A stretch of 64,000 nucleotides of DNA from Oleomonas cavernae (GTDB lineage Bacteria; Pseudomonadota; Alphaproteobacteria; Zavarziniales; Zavarziniaceae): assembly GCF_003590945.1 (NCBI RefSeq), contig NZ_QYUK01000011.1, positions 1,206,001-1,270,000 on the forward strand, written 5' to 3'. Of this stretch, positions 7,913 to 16,738 are shown piece after piece. The position numbers and the translations under genes were made by a program. How positions within the stretch are numbered: the first letter of the stretch is position 1; each line of letters opens with the position of its first letter. The notes under the pieces are model-generated. The model made no database searches, had not been told where the DNA came from, and saw nothing but the letters and a program-made list of their open reading frames with translations.

Positions 7913-8529
7913 TTACTTCTTCAGCGCTGGCTTCCTGGTCGTTTCACCGCTGATTTTGCCGCCCTTTGCCATACGAGCCTTCGCGGCAGGCCCATCCCTA
8001 ACCGCCGACGTCTTCGCCACCGCGTGCAGGGGTGCGTAGGATATGTCACTGGTCAGTGGAGTGGCCCCGGGCCTCGCACTGACAACTGGTGAAACGACGA
8101 GTGCTTTGCCAAGGGCGTCGAATGCGGCGTCAAACTGGTCGAGTTGGGTGGCGTGATCGAGCCGGAAAAGGCGATCGACCTGTTCCCTATGCCAATTCAG
8201 TTGGCGCGCCAGCCCCGCCCTTGTCATGCCGGCCACGCGCAGGGCCGACCACAGAGCAACCTTAATCGATGTTTGTGTGGGCAATTTGACCACGGCGGTA
8301 CTGCTGTCGCCCGCCGACGCCTTGAGGTCGTCGACAGACCCAAGAGCATCGGGGATCTCTTCCCCCTCGACATCCTGGCCGCAATGGCTTCCTCCATGGC
8401 ATCGCGAGCGTGCGCCAGGGCATCCTCCCGGTCATCACCAAAGGTGGTGAGTTCGGGAAAGGCGGGAGAGGTCACGAGCATCGTGCCGTTGTCGTCGGGT
8501 ACCAGGATCACAGGGTACAGGAGCATCAT
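7913..8529 (-). CDS. hicB: HicB family antitoxin, apparent frameshift
   Basis: The antitoxin of the hicAB pair, read in two frames. The N-terminal part (8529 leftwards) has the HicB fold: LYPVILVPDDNGTMLVTSPA, FPELTTFGDDREDALAHA, EEAIAARMSRG. The C-terminal part (to 7913) has TSIKVALWSALRVAGMTRA and GLARQLNWHREQVDRLF, the usual DNA-binding helix-turn-helix. Adding one C to the five-C run at 8362-8366 joins them through EEIPDALGSVDDLKA into one 205-residue protein. I infer a sequencing indel, though a real null mutation is possible. The start overlaps the hicA stop as ATGA. A basic C-terminal tail (about 60 residues) is longer than usual. Confidence 0.8.
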
Positions 8530-8714
8530 TTCAATCCCAGATCCTTGAGGATCTTGTTCACAAGGCCGGTGCCGAGTTCTTTGTTGGAGCCATGCATCGG
8601 CAATTGCGACGTGCGATCGCCACGACGAACCGTCACGTGGCCGCTGCCGCCCTTGTGGGCCTCGAAGGTGCAGCCGTTCTTTGAGAGAAGACGTCTGAGT
8701 TCGCTGGCATTCAT
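8526..8714 (-). CDS. hicA: HicA family toxin, mRNA interferase
   Basis: A 62-residue double-stranded-RNA-binding-fold toxin that cleaves mRNA. The family pattern is complete: start MNASELRRLLSKNGCTF, the GGSGHVTVRRGDR segment with the catalytic histidine of the GSGH motif, LPMHGSNKELGTGLVNKILK and the end DLGL. It precedes hicB with a 4-base overlap, the usual order. Two 17-base direct repeats lie just upstream. Confidence 0.94.
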   Translation of the reverse strand: MNASELRRLLSKNGCTFEAHKGGSGHVTVRRGDRTSQLPMHGSNKELGTGLVNKILKDLGLK

Positions 8715-8726
8715 GAGTATAGCGTG

Positions 8727-8761
8727 GTCAACAGATCTGTGGAAGTCAACAGAAATGTAGA
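8727..8761 (-). promoter_or_regulatory. Direct repeats upstream of hicA, candidate HicB operator
   Basis: GTCAACAGATCTGTGGA (8727-8743) and GTCAACAGAAATGTAGA (8745-8761) match at 14 of 17 positions with an 18-base period, and the first contains the palindrome CAGATCTG. They lie 12-47 bases upstream of hicA. Binding by HicB is inference from position and the autoregulation normal in this family. Confidence 0.5.
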
Positions 8762-9051
8762 GTCTCCTCGGCCGATCGATGACCTATCAGCCGTGGCGCT
8801 GGTACATTGGCGGATAATTTGACTTATCCCTTCGCATCTGCAATAAGACCTGCGTCGGTATCGCCGACATCAGGCGCTCCAGCCGCGTAAGGGACGTGTC
8901 CACGTCCATCCTGTTGAGCGCATCGAGTATTCCAACCATCCGACAGCCCAGGCACGCGGGGCATGTCTCCGCAGCTGCCTTTGCGGCAACGCTCGAGCCT
9001 TGTGTGGGCCAGGGGCGTGCCGATGGCTTGTTTTTGGGAAGTTTTTCCTCA
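8762..9051. other. Intergenic region, leader of the helicase gene
   Basis: A stretch of about 290 bases between the hicAB operator and the helicase start. The helicase frame stays open upstream to 8896, but the added 52 residues (serine- and alanine-rich, no motif) do not resemble the family, so I read this as promoter and leader. RhlE-type genes often have long leaders. No other gene is seen. Confidence 0.4.
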
Positions 9052-10356
9052 GTGACTCAGTTTACCGATCTCGGCCTGGCCGAGCCTATCCTCCGCGCCC
9101 TCAAGGACGAGGGTTACGACACGCCCACCCCGATCCAGGCGCGCGCCATTCCCTCCCTGCTCGAAGGCCGCGATATTCTGGGTATTGCCCAGACCGGCAC
9201 CGGCAAGACCGCGGCTTTCGCGCTCCCCATCCTCAATCGCCTGATCTCGGGCGGGACCAAGGCGCCGCCCAAGGCCGCCCGGGTCCTGATCATGGCACCC
9301 ACCCGTGAACTGGCCGCCCAGATCGGCGACAGCTTCCGCACCTATGGCCGCCACGCCAAGATCACCGTCGCGGTGGTCGTCGGCGGCGTCAGCCACAGCG
9401 GCCAGATCCGCGCCCTGTCGCGCGGCGTCGACGTCCTGGTCGCCACCCCCGGCCGCCTGCTCGACCATGTCGAAGGCGGCACCGCCCGTCTCGATCACTG
9501 CGAAGTGGTCGTGCTGGACGAGGCCGATCACATGCTGGACCTGGGCTTCGTGCTGCCGATCCGCAAGATCCTGAGCAAGGTGCCCAGCCGCCGGCAGAGC
9601 CTGTTCTTCTCGGCCACCATGCCGCGCGAGATCGCGACTCTGGCGGGCGAGATGCTGCGCGATCCGGTGCAGGTCGAAGTGACCCCGGTCGCCACCACGG
9701 CCGAGCGCGTCGCCCAGCAGGTCTATCTGATCGAGGCCGGCGGCAAGCGCAGCCTGCTGATCGAACTGCTCGGCAAGCCCGAGGCCAAGCGCGCCCTGGT
9801 CTTCACCCGCACCAAGCGCGGCGCCGACCGGGTGTGCGAATATCTCGAGGCGGCCGGCATCCCGGCCGCGGCGATCCACGGCAACAAGAGCCAGGGGCAG
9901 CGCGAGCGTGCCCTCGATGGTTTCAAGAGCGGGCGCTGCCGCGTCCTGGTCGCGACCGATATCGCGGCGCGCGGCATCGACGTCGACGGCATCACCCATG
10001 TCGTCAATTTCGAGCTGCCCAACGTGCCGGAAAGCTATGTCCACCGCATCGGCCGCACCGCGCGCGCCGGGGCGACCGGCATCGCCATCTCGTTCTGCGA
10101 CCGTGAGGAGCAGGCCTATCTGCGCGATATCGAGAAGGTCACGCGCCAGAAGCTGCCGGTGATCGATCGCCGGGTGAACCCCAACGCCGCTGCCGAATAT
10201 GCGGCACCGGCCTCGCGTCCGGCCCGGCCCCATGGCCATGGCGGCCGCCCGCAACAGAACCACGGCAGTGGCCGCCCGCAGCAGAACAATCGGGGCGGTC
10301 AGGGCCGCCCGAGCGGCCGGGCCCAGGGCGGCGATCGCCGCCAGGCCCGCGGCTGA
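9052..10356 (+). CDS. rhlE: DEAD-box ATP-dependent RNA helicase, RhlE-like
   Basis: A 434-residue helicase that unwinds short RNA duplexes with ATP, acting in ribosome assembly or RNA decay. All motifs are in order: Q motif TPTPIQARAIP, Walker A AQTGTGKTAAF, PTRELAAQ, TPGRLLDH, DEAD in VLDEADHMLDLGF, SAT in FFSATMP, then ARGIDVDGITHVVNFE and HRIGRTARAG in the second RecA domain. The C-terminus is a basic Gly/Gln/Arg-rich tail (GRPQQNNRGGQGRP), typical for RNA binding. I chose the GTG at 9052 (GTG ACT CAG TTT) because the family starts right at the Q-motif region and GGGAAG lies upstream; a longer start at 8896 is less likely. Confidence 0.93.
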   Translation: MTQFTDLGLAEPILRALKDEGYDTPTPIQARAIPSLLEGRDILGIAQTGTGKTAAFALPILNRLISGGTKAPPKAARVLIMAPTRELAAQIGDSFRTYGRHAKITVAVVVGGVSHSGQIRALSRGVDVLVATPGRLLDHVEGGTARLDHCEVVVLDEADHMLDLGFVLPIRKILSKVPSRRQSLFFSATMPREIATLAGEMLRDPVQVEVTPVATTAERVAQQVYLIEAGGKRSLLIELLGKPEAKRALVFTRTKRGADRVCEYLEAAGIPAAAIHGNKSQGQRERALDGFKSGRCRVLVATDIAARGIDVDGITHVVNFELPNVPESYVHRIGRTARAGATGIAISFCDREEQAYLRDIEKVTRQKLPVIDRRVNPNAAAEYAAPASRPARPHGHGGRPQQNHGSGRPQQNNRGGQGRPSGRAQGGDRRQARG

Positions 10357-10361
10357 ACGCT

Positions 10362-10490
10362 GTTTTCCCCCCTCCGCCCGCTTGCGGGGGGAGGGGTCGG
10401 GGAGGTGGGTCGGGCCGCTTCGAGATGCCGGTGACCTGTACCCACGACCTCCTCACCCAACCCTCTCCTCCCGCGGAGGAGAGGGCTTTC
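10362..10490. repeat. Bipartite intergenic REP-like repeat, also a convergent terminator
   Basis: Two hairpins fill the gap between convergent genes. The first joins CCCCCCTCCGC with GCGGGGGGAGGGG near 10368-10397; the second is a perfect 11-base stem CCCTCTCCTCC (10461-10471) / GGAGGAGAGGG (10475-10485) with a 3-base loop. The module CCTCACCCAACCCTCTCCTC recurs inverted at 33236-33327. It is a dispersed repeat of the kind common in alphaproteobacteria and can also end transcription from both sides. Confidence 0.75.
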
Positions 10491-10497
10491 GATGGCG

Positions 10498-12300
10498 TCA
10501 GGCCTTGATCTTCACGTAAGTCCCCGGCGCATCGTCCAGGACGCGCAGCTTGCCGTCGCCGGGGGTACGCGCGGCGATCTTGGCGCCCGACTTGGTGGAC
10601 ATCCAGCGGTCCCAATCCGGCCACCAACTGCCCTTGTGCTCGGTCGCCTTGGACAGCCAGTCCTCGAAGCTCTCGGCCCCGACCAGGTCGTCGTTGATCC
10701 AGTGCTGGTACTTGTTGGCTTCCGGCGGGTTGATCACGCCGGCGATGTGGCCCGAGCCGGCCAGCACCAGGCGGGCGTTGTTCTTGAAGATCCGCGCGCC
10801 CCGGAAGACCGAGCGGGCAGGGGCGATGTGATCCTCGCGGCTGGCCACGAAATAGAGCGGCACCTTCACCTTGTTCAGGTGGATCGGCACGTTGTTCATG
10901 GTGATGCCGCCGGGCTGCGACAGCTTGTTCTTCTGATAGCACTCGCGCAGGTAGAACATGTGCATGGCGATCGGCATGCGCGTCGCGTCCTGGTTCCAGA
11001 ACAACAGGTCGAACGGGAACGGGTCGCGGCCGAGGAGATAGTTGTTCACCACGAACGACCAGATCAGGTCGTTGGCGCGCAGCATGTTGAAGGTCTGCGC
11101 CATGTCGCCGCCTTCCAGATAGCCCTTCTCGGACATCCGGTCGGCCAGGAATTCGAGCTGGTCCTCGTCGACGAAGACCGACAGCTCGCCGGCCTCGGTA
11201 AAGTCGACCTGGGCGGCGAAGAAGGTGCAGGCGGCGATGCGCTTGTCGCCGATGGTCTGGAGATAGGCCAGGGTCGCCGCGGTCAGGGTGCCGCCGATGC
11301 AATAGCCGATGGCATTGACCTGGTGCTCGCCGGTCGCCTGCTCGACCGCGTCGAGCGCCGCCAGCAGGCCCTGGTTCATGTAGCCCTCGAAGCCGATCTG
11401 GGCGAGCTTGCTGTCCGGGTTGACCCAGGAGATGACGAACACGGTATAGCCGTGGTCGACCGCCCACTTGATGAACGAATTCTGCGGCTTCAGGTCCAGG
11501 ATGTAGAACTTGTTGATCCAGGGCGGGGTGATCAGCAGGGGCCGCTTGTAGACCTTCTCGGTCGCCGGCTCATACTGCAGCAACTCCATCAGGTCGTTGC
11601 GGAAAATCACCTTGCCCGGGGTGACGGCGATATTCCGGCCGACCTCGAAGGCATTGGGATCGGTCATGCGGATGTCGAGGCGGCCCTTGCCGCGCTCCAG
11701 GTCCTCGAGCACGTGGTCGAGGCCGCGCACCAGGTTCTCGCCGTTGCTCTCGATCGTGACCCGCAGCACTTCGGGGTTGGTCAGCACGAAGTTGGAGGGC
11801 GCGATCGCGTCCATGAACTGGCGGGTATAGAATTCGACCTTCTTCTTGGTCTTGGGGTCCATCCCCTCGACGTCGTGGACGGTGCTCTGGATCCAGCGGG
11901 CTGACAGCAGATAGGCCTGCTTGATGAAGTCGAAGGCCTGATTCTCTTCCCAGCTCGCGTCCTTGAAGCGTTTGTCGCCCTTGGCCGGCTCGATCACCGG
12001 CTGGGGCTTTTCGCCCAGCAGGCGTTTCGTCGCAGTCTGGAAAAGCGAGACATAGTCGCGCCACAGCCTGACCTGGGCATCCAGCAGCTGACCGGGGTTG
12101 GCGATGATCTTCGCCGTCATCTCCAGATAGGCGGAGGCCAGGTTCGACGGGTCGAAATTGACGTTCTTGCGGACGATGTCCTGCCGTTCCATGAACTCGG
12201 CCACCAGTTTCCGGCACCGCTTGGCGATTTCCACCATATTTCGGGCTAGAACGGCTGGATCTGGTATCGGCTGCTGGTCTTTGCCGTGTTGATCGGCCAT
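10498..12300 (-). CDS. phaC: Class I poly(3-hydroxyalkanoate) synthase
   Basis: A 600-residue enzyme that polymerises (R)-3-hydroxyacyl-CoA into PHA at the granule surface. The catalytic triad is visible: Cys334 in the lipase-like box GYCIGGT, the aspartate in REDHIAP and the histidine in GSGHIAG. The PHA_synth N-terminal region is recognisable (DPSNLASAYLEMTAKIIANP, NPEVLRVTIESNGENLVRGL), as are LLITPPWINKFYILDL and FDLLFWNQDATRMP. Length is normal for class I. No phaAB, phaP or phaR lies nearby, so its operon partners are elsewhere. A GTG/ATG start conflict is absent; ATG at 12300 follows AAGGAATGGCCG. Confidence 0.97.
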   Translation of the reverse strand: MADQHGKDQQPIPDPAVLARNMVEIAKRCRKLVAEFMERQDIVRKNVNFDPSNLASAYLEMTAKIIANPGQLLDAQVRLWRDYVSLFQTATKRLLGEKPQPVIEPAKGDKRFKDASWEENQAFDFIKQAYLLSARWIQSTVHDVEGMDPKTKKKVEFYTRQFMDAIAPSNFVLTNPEVLRVTIESNGENLVRGLDHVLEDLERGKGRLDIRMTDPNAFEVGRNIAVTPGKVIFRNDLMELLQYEPATEKVYKRPLLITPPWINKFYILDLKPQNSFIKWAVDHGYTVFVISWVNPDSKLAQIGFEGYMNQGLLAALDAVEQATGEHQVNAIGYCIGGTLTAATLAYLQTIGDKRIAACTFFAAQVDFTEAGELSVFVDEDQLEFLADRMSEKGYLEGGDMAQTFNMLRANDLIWSFVVNNYLLGRDPFPFDLLFWNQDATRMPIAMHMFYLRECYQKNKLSQPGGITMNNVPIHLNKVKVPLYFVASREDHIAPARSVFRGARIFKNNARLVLAGSGHIAGVINPPEANKYQHWINDDLVGAESFEDWLSKATEHKGSWWPDWDRWMSTKSGAKIAARTPGDGKLRVLDDAPGTYVKIKA

Positions 12301-12450
12301 CGGCCATTCCTTATTCTGGGCGTATCGAAAATAGGGTGGGCTTCCTCGCGGCGCGGAGTATATGTGCTTCGCCTTATGCGTTAAAGTCGACGAAGGCGAA
12401 CAAAGTGACGCGGCGCCTGCGCAGCCGCTTTAAGTTGGGGTTTGACAGAG

Positions 12451-14106
12451 ATGGTCGCAAAGGTCGTCCAGGGTGGGGATGCGTCGCCGCGTCTCGTGCC
12501 TTCGCTCGTGATCGCGGTGGGGCTCGCTTCGGCAAGCCTGGGTGCCGTGATGGCGACGAGCGCCGTGACGACCGCCCAGGAGGCGGCGACCGGCAATACC
12601 CCGGCCACCACGGTCGATCCCGACGCGGTTCGCCGCCCGGCCACCATCGAAGACAGCTTCCCCAACCTGGGCACCGTTCCCGGCCGGCCTAAGCCGTCGA
12701 TCTCGGCCACGGATCGCGCCGCGATCACCAACAGCCTGATCGGCGACCGCAACAATGCCCGCCATACCGCCGAGTCGCTGCGCGGGGGGCAGGAGGCTGC
12801 CGCGCCGCCGCCGCGCAGCCTGCCGCCGGTTGCTGCCAGCGAGATTCGCGATCCCAACGAGGAACGCCGCCGCCTCGCCGACGAGACCGGCCAGACCGCC
12901 TTCGGCAGCTATCAGCGGCGCGAGAACGGCGCCCAGGTGCCCCCGCCGTTGCCCGTGACGCCCGAGGCGCAGACCTACGCCACCCGTCCGGTGCCGGCAT
13001 CCTCCGCCGGTGGCATGGCGGCCGGCGTACCGCGGTCCGTGGCGCGTCCTTCAGCCGCAGCGGCGACCGAGACTGCCGCGGCGGTCCCTGAGTCGGCCGA
13101 CCCCGCCGCCCCGCGGACGGATGCCGTGCGGCCGCTTAAGGTGCCGCCGACCGTTGCCAGCCTGCCGGCCCCCGCCGGGCAGCCGCAGCGCGAGATCGCC
13201 GCCGGCCCGACGCCGCAGGTGATCGCCTCGATCAATTCGCCGCCCGCCGCGCGTCCGGCGGCGGCCCGCCCCGCGACAACCCGCCCGGCCGCAACCGCGG
13301 TTGCCGCAGCCGCCGCGCCCGCAGCCGGCAGCCGGTATGCGCCGCCGGCCGCAACCGCGTCGCAGCCGGCTCTGCGCGTTGCCGGCGGCGCCACGCCGGC
13401 CGTGGCGCCGCGCGGCTCGACCACCGTCGCCGCGGTCGAGGCCCGGCCGCTGACACCGTCGGTCGCCGGCGGTTCGCGCGAACTGGCCGTGCCCGCCAAC
13501 GCCCCGCCGGGCGTCGTCGTCAACGACGTCTATCTGCAGCAGCTCGCGGAAACCCGGCGCCCAACCAGCGTGCCCGTCTCGATGCCGCAGTTCGAGGTTT
13601 CCACCGCGCCCGCCCTCCCGGCCGGCGCCGCCGTGCCGATGTCGCCGGCCATGCAGGCCGCCCTGGGCAGCAGCGGTTCGACCCGCGCCCGTGCGCCGGT
13701 GCGCCTCGATATTCCGGCCGAAACCACCCGGCCGCGGGCCGCGGTGGCGCCGGCGCCCCGGCGTGCCACTGTTGCGGCCGATGGCAGCACGGTGATCGGC
13801 TTCGCCGCCGGCTCCATCGACCTCACGCCCGCCGCGCGCGAGAGCATTCGCCAGATGGCGGCCGCCCTGCACTCGGGCGTGTCGCAGGTGCGGATCGTCG
13901 GCTATGCCCGCTCGCGCGGCGACGCTGCCGATTCGATCGAGGCTTTCGGTCTGTCGATCGACCGGGCCAATGCCGTCGCTGCCGAATTGATGGCAGCCGG
14001 CGTGCCGCCGCGTGCCGTCAAGGTCGAGGCGATCGTCGCCGATGCCGGCGCCGCCACCGCCCGAGCTAGGGGCAAGGGACCGGAAGCGGTCGTCTTCGTC
14101 GAGTAA
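12451..14106 (+). CDS. Ala/Pro-rich protein with C-terminal OmpA-like domain
   Basis: A 551-residue envelope protein. A hydrophobic stretch near residues 15-40 (LVPSLVIAVGLASASLGAVM) suggests a membrane anchor or signal. Residues 50-440 are a long low-complexity Ala/Pro/Thr linker. The last 100 residues look like an OmpA/MotB-type peptidoglycan-binding domain: VIGFAAGSIDLTPAARESIR, then VRIVGYARSRGDAAD and IDRANAVAAELMAAGVPP. It may bridge the membrane and the cell wall. An upstream TTG at 12442 is also possible; I prefer the ATG. An inverted repeat TTCGCCTT/AAGGCGAA (12368-12400) lies in the upstream region shared with phaC. Confidence 0.7.
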   Translation: MVAKVVQGGDASPRLVPSLVIAVGLASASLGAVMATSAVTTAQEAATGNTPATTVDPDAVRRPATIEDSFPNLGTVPGRPKPSISATDRAAITNSLIGDRNNARHTAESLRGGQEAAAPPPRSLPPVAASEIRDPNEERRRLADETGQTAFGSYQRRENGAQVPPPLPVTPEAQTYATRPVPASSAGGMAAGVPRSVARPSAAAATETAAAVPESADPAAPRTDAVRPLKVPPTVASLPAPAGQPQREIAAGPTPQVIASINSPPAARPAAARPATTRPAATAVAAAAAPAAGSRYAPPAATASQPALRVAGGATPAVAPRGSTTVAAVEARPLTPSVAGGSRELAVPANAPPGVVVNDVYLQQLAETRRPTSVPVSMPQFEVSTAPALPAGAAVPMSPAMQAALGSSGSTRARAPVRLDIPAETTRPRAAVAPAPRRATVAADGSTVIGFAAGSIDLTPAARESIRQMAAALHSGVSQVRIVGYARSRGDAADSIEAFGLSIDRANAVAAELMAAGVPPRAVKVEAIVADAGAATARARGKGPEAVVFVE

Positions 14107-14162
14107 TAAACTCAACCTTTCAACGTCAACTATCCCTCATTCAAGGGTCATCAGGTCCGATC

Positions 14163-15395
14163 ATGGATCCCGAATTTCATCGCATCCGGCGGTTGCCGCC
14201 CTATGTCTTCGAACAGGTCAATTCGCTGAAGGCGAAAGCCCGCGCCCGCGGCGAGGACATCATCGACTTCGGGATGGGCAATCCCGACCTGCCGACGCCC
14301 AAGCACATCGTCGACAAGCTGGTCGAGACCGTGGCCGATCCGCGGACCCATCGCTATTCGACCTCGCGCGGGATACCGGGCCTGCGCCGGGCCCAGGCCG
14401 CCTATTACGCCCGCCGCTTCGGTGTCGAGCTGGATCCCGAGCGCGAGGTCATCGCGACCCTGGGGTCCAAGGAAGGCCTTGCCAACCTGGCCCAGGCGAT
14501 CACCGCGCCCGGCGACACCATCCTGGTGCCCAACCCGTCCTACCCGATTCACCCTTACGGCTTCATCATCGCGGGTGCGGCCATCCGCTCGCTGCCGACG
14601 GGTCCCGATATCGACTTTCTCAGCGTGCTGGAACGGGCGACGCGCCATTCGGTGCCGATGCCCACCGCCCTGGTGCTAAACTACCCGTCGAACCCGACGG
14701 CCGAGGTCCAAGGCCTGGACTTCTATGGCCCGATCGTCGAGTTCTGCCGGGCCAAGGGCATCTACATCCTGTCGGATCTCGCCTATTCGGAGATCTATTT
14801 CGACGGCAATCCGCCGCCCTCGATCCTCCAGGTGCCGGGCGCCAAGGAGATCGCGGTCGAATTCACCTCGATGTCCAAGACCTATTCCATGCCGGGCTGG
14901 CGCATGGGCTTTGCCGTCGGCAACCAGAAACTGGTGCAGGCCCTGGGCCGCATGAAGTCCTACCTGGACTACGGCGCCTTCACGCCGATCCAGGTGGCTT
15001 CCGCCGCCGCCCTGAACGGCCCGCAGGACTGTGTCGAGGAGATGCGCCAGATCTACAAGTCGCGCCGCGACGTGCTGATCAAGGGCTTGCAGGAAGCCGG
15101 CTGGAACGTACCGTCGCCGCCCGCGACCATGTTCGCCTGGGCGCCGATCCCGCCGGCCTTCGCCCACTTGGGCAGCCTCGAGTTTTCCAAGCTGATGCTG
15201 ACCGAGGCCAAGGTGGCCGTGGCGCCGGGTCTGGGCTTTGGCGAATACGGCGACGGCCATGTCCGCATCGCCCTGGTCGAGAACGAGCATCGCATCCGCC
15301 AGGCCGTGCGCAACATCAAGCGGTTCCTAGGGTCAGCCGACCCGCAGATGCCGGTGGGCGACAATCTGGCGGCGATGAAAAAGGTCGTGGCGTGA
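14163..15395 (+). CDS. alaC: Pyridoxal-phosphate aminotransferase, class I/II (AlaC-like)
   Basis: A 410-residue enzyme that transfers amino groups, probably between alanine or a related acid and a 2-oxoacid. The PLP lysine lies near residue 239 in SMSKTYSMPGWRMGF; IDFGMGNPDLPTP at the start, NYPSNPTAE and LSDLAYSEIYFDG are the other family motifs. These match AlaC/LL-diaminopimelate-type transaminases; which substrate is used cannot be decided from sequence. It overlaps the homoserine dehydrogenase gene by four bases (GTGA), so a role in aspartate-family amino-acid synthesis is likely. A good candidate annotation in related genomes is LL-diaminopimelate aminotransferase. Confidence 0.88.
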   Translation: MDPEFHRIRRLPPYVFEQVNSLKAKARARGEDIIDFGMGNPDLPTPKHIVDKLVETVADPRTHRYSTSRGIPGLRRAQAAYYARRFGVELDPEREVIATLGSKEGLANLAQAITAPGDTILVPNPSYPIHPYGFIIAGAAIRSLPTGPDIDFLSVLERATRHSVPMPTALVLNYPSNPTAEVQGLDFYGPIVEFCRAKGIYILSDLAYSEIYFDGNPPPSILQVPGAKEIAVEFTSMSKTYSMPGWRMGFAVGNQKLVQALGRMKSYLDYGAFTPIQVASAAALNGPQDCVEEMRQIYKSRRDVLIKGLQEAGWNVPSPPATMFAWAPIPPAFAHLGSLEFSKLMLTEAKVAVAPGLGFGEYGDGHVRIALVENEHRIRQAVRNIKRFLGSADPQMPVGDNLAAMKKVVA

Positions 15396-16696
15396 CGGAA
15401 CCGCTGCGTCTGGGCATCGCCGGCTTGGGGACTGTCGGCGGGGGGCTGGTTCGCCTGCTCGATGCCCATGGCGACCGGCTGGCCCTGCGTACCGGGCGGC
15501 GGATCGAGATCGCCGCCGTCTGTGCCCGCGACAAGACCAAGGATCGGGGTCTTGGCCATGCCCTCGACGGGGTGCGGTGGCACGACGACGCCGTGGCACT
15601 GGCGCGTGACGCGCAGGTCGACGTGCTGGTGGAATTGATCGGCGGCAACGGGGTGGCCAAGGACGCGGTCGAGGCGGCGCTGTCCCTGGGCAAGCCGGTG
15701 GTGACCGCGAACAAGGCCCTGCTCGCCCATGACGGCCTGGCGCTGGCCCGCGCGGCCGAGCGGGCAGGGGTGGCGCTGAACTTCGAGGCGGCGGTGGCCG
15801 GCGGCATCCCGGTGGTCAAGGCGTTGCGCGAAGGCTTTGCCGGCAACCGCATCAATGCCCTGTTCGGCATCCTCAACGGCACCTCGAACTATATCCTGAC
15901 CTCGATGGCGGCCACCGGGGCCTCGTTCGAGTCGGCGCTGGCGGAGGCGCAGGCGCTGGGCTATGCCGAGGCTGATCCCAGCTTCGACGTGGATGGCGTG
16001 GATGCCGCCCACAAGCTCAGCCTGCTGGCCAGCCTCGCCTTTGCGGCGCCGGTCGATTTCAGTGCCGTCTATGTCGAAGGGATCCGGCGGATTACCGCGC
16101 TCGACATTTCCTTCGCCCACGAACTGGGCTTCCGCATCAAGATCCTGGGGATCGCGCGGGCCACCGACCACGGCCTGGAGGTGCGGGTGCATCCGGCCAT
16201 GGTGCCCGAGGGGACGGCGCTCGCCCATGTCGACGGGGTCTACAACGGCGTGGTGATCGAGGGGGATTTCGTCGACCAGATGGTCTTCGAAGGCCGCGGC
16301 GCCGGCGCCGGCCCGACCGCCTCGGCGGTGATGGCCGACATCGTCGATATCGCCCTGGGCCTGAAGCTGCCGCTTTACGGCGTGCCGGTGGATCGCCTGG
16401 GCCAGATCGCCATGGCGTCGATCGATCGGCGCATCGGCGCCTGCTACCTGCGCCTGTCGGTGGTCGACCGGCCGGGGGTGATCGCCGACATCGCCGCGAT
16501 CCTGCGCGACGAGCAGGTTTCCATCGAATCGCTGCTGCAGCGGGGCCGCGCGCCCGGCGAAGCCGTGCCCGTGGTCATTGTGACCCATGAGGTGGAAGAG
16601 GCGGCGATGCGCCGGGCACTGGCGCGCATGGGCGCGCTGGCGACGGTGCTGGAACCGCCCACGATGATCAGAATTGAAGAGATCAAGCGCGCGTGA
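15392..16696 (+). CDS. hom: Homoserine dehydrogenase
   Basis: A 434-residue cytoplasmic enzyme that reduces aspartate semialdehyde to homoserine with NAD(P)H, the branch point to threonine and methionine. The Rossmann motif GIAGLGTVGGGL opens the protein; catalytic-domain signatures VVTANKALLAHDG, FGILNGTSNYILT and DVDGVDAAHKLSLL follow. The last 80 residues form an ACT domain (SVVDRPGVIADIAAILRDEQ), the usual site of threonine feedback. It starts with GTG inside the stop of the aminotransferase gene, showing coupling. The length is standard for the monofunctional type. Confidence 0.97.
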   Translation: MTEPLRLGIAGLGTVGGGLVRLLDAHGDRLALRTGRRIEIAAVCARDKTKDRGLGHALDGVRWHDDAVALARDAQVDVLVELIGGNGVAKDAVEAALSLGKPVVTANKALLAHDGLALARAAERAGVALNFEAAVAGGIPVVKALREGFAGNRINALFGILNGTSNYILTSMAATGASFESALAEAQALGYAEADPSFDVDGVDAAHKLSLLASLAFAAPVDFSAVYVEGIRRITALDISFAHELGFRIKILGIARATDHGLEVRVHPAMVPEGTALAHVDGVYNGVVIEGDFVDQMVFEGRGAGAGPTASAVMADIVDIALGLKLPLYGVPVDRLGQIAMASIDRRIGACYLRLSVVDRPGVIADIAAILRDEQVSIESLLQRGRAPGEAVPVVIVTHEVEEAAMRRALARMGALATVLEPPTMIRIEEIKRA

Positions 16697-16738
16697 GCGT
16701 GCCTCGATAGATGAACGGCAGATTTGAAGGAATTCGAC

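Noticed and set aside
10362-10490. Non-coding RNA gene in the helicase-phaC gap
   Set aside because: The structure is explained by a repeat also found at 33 kb and by terminator hairpins.
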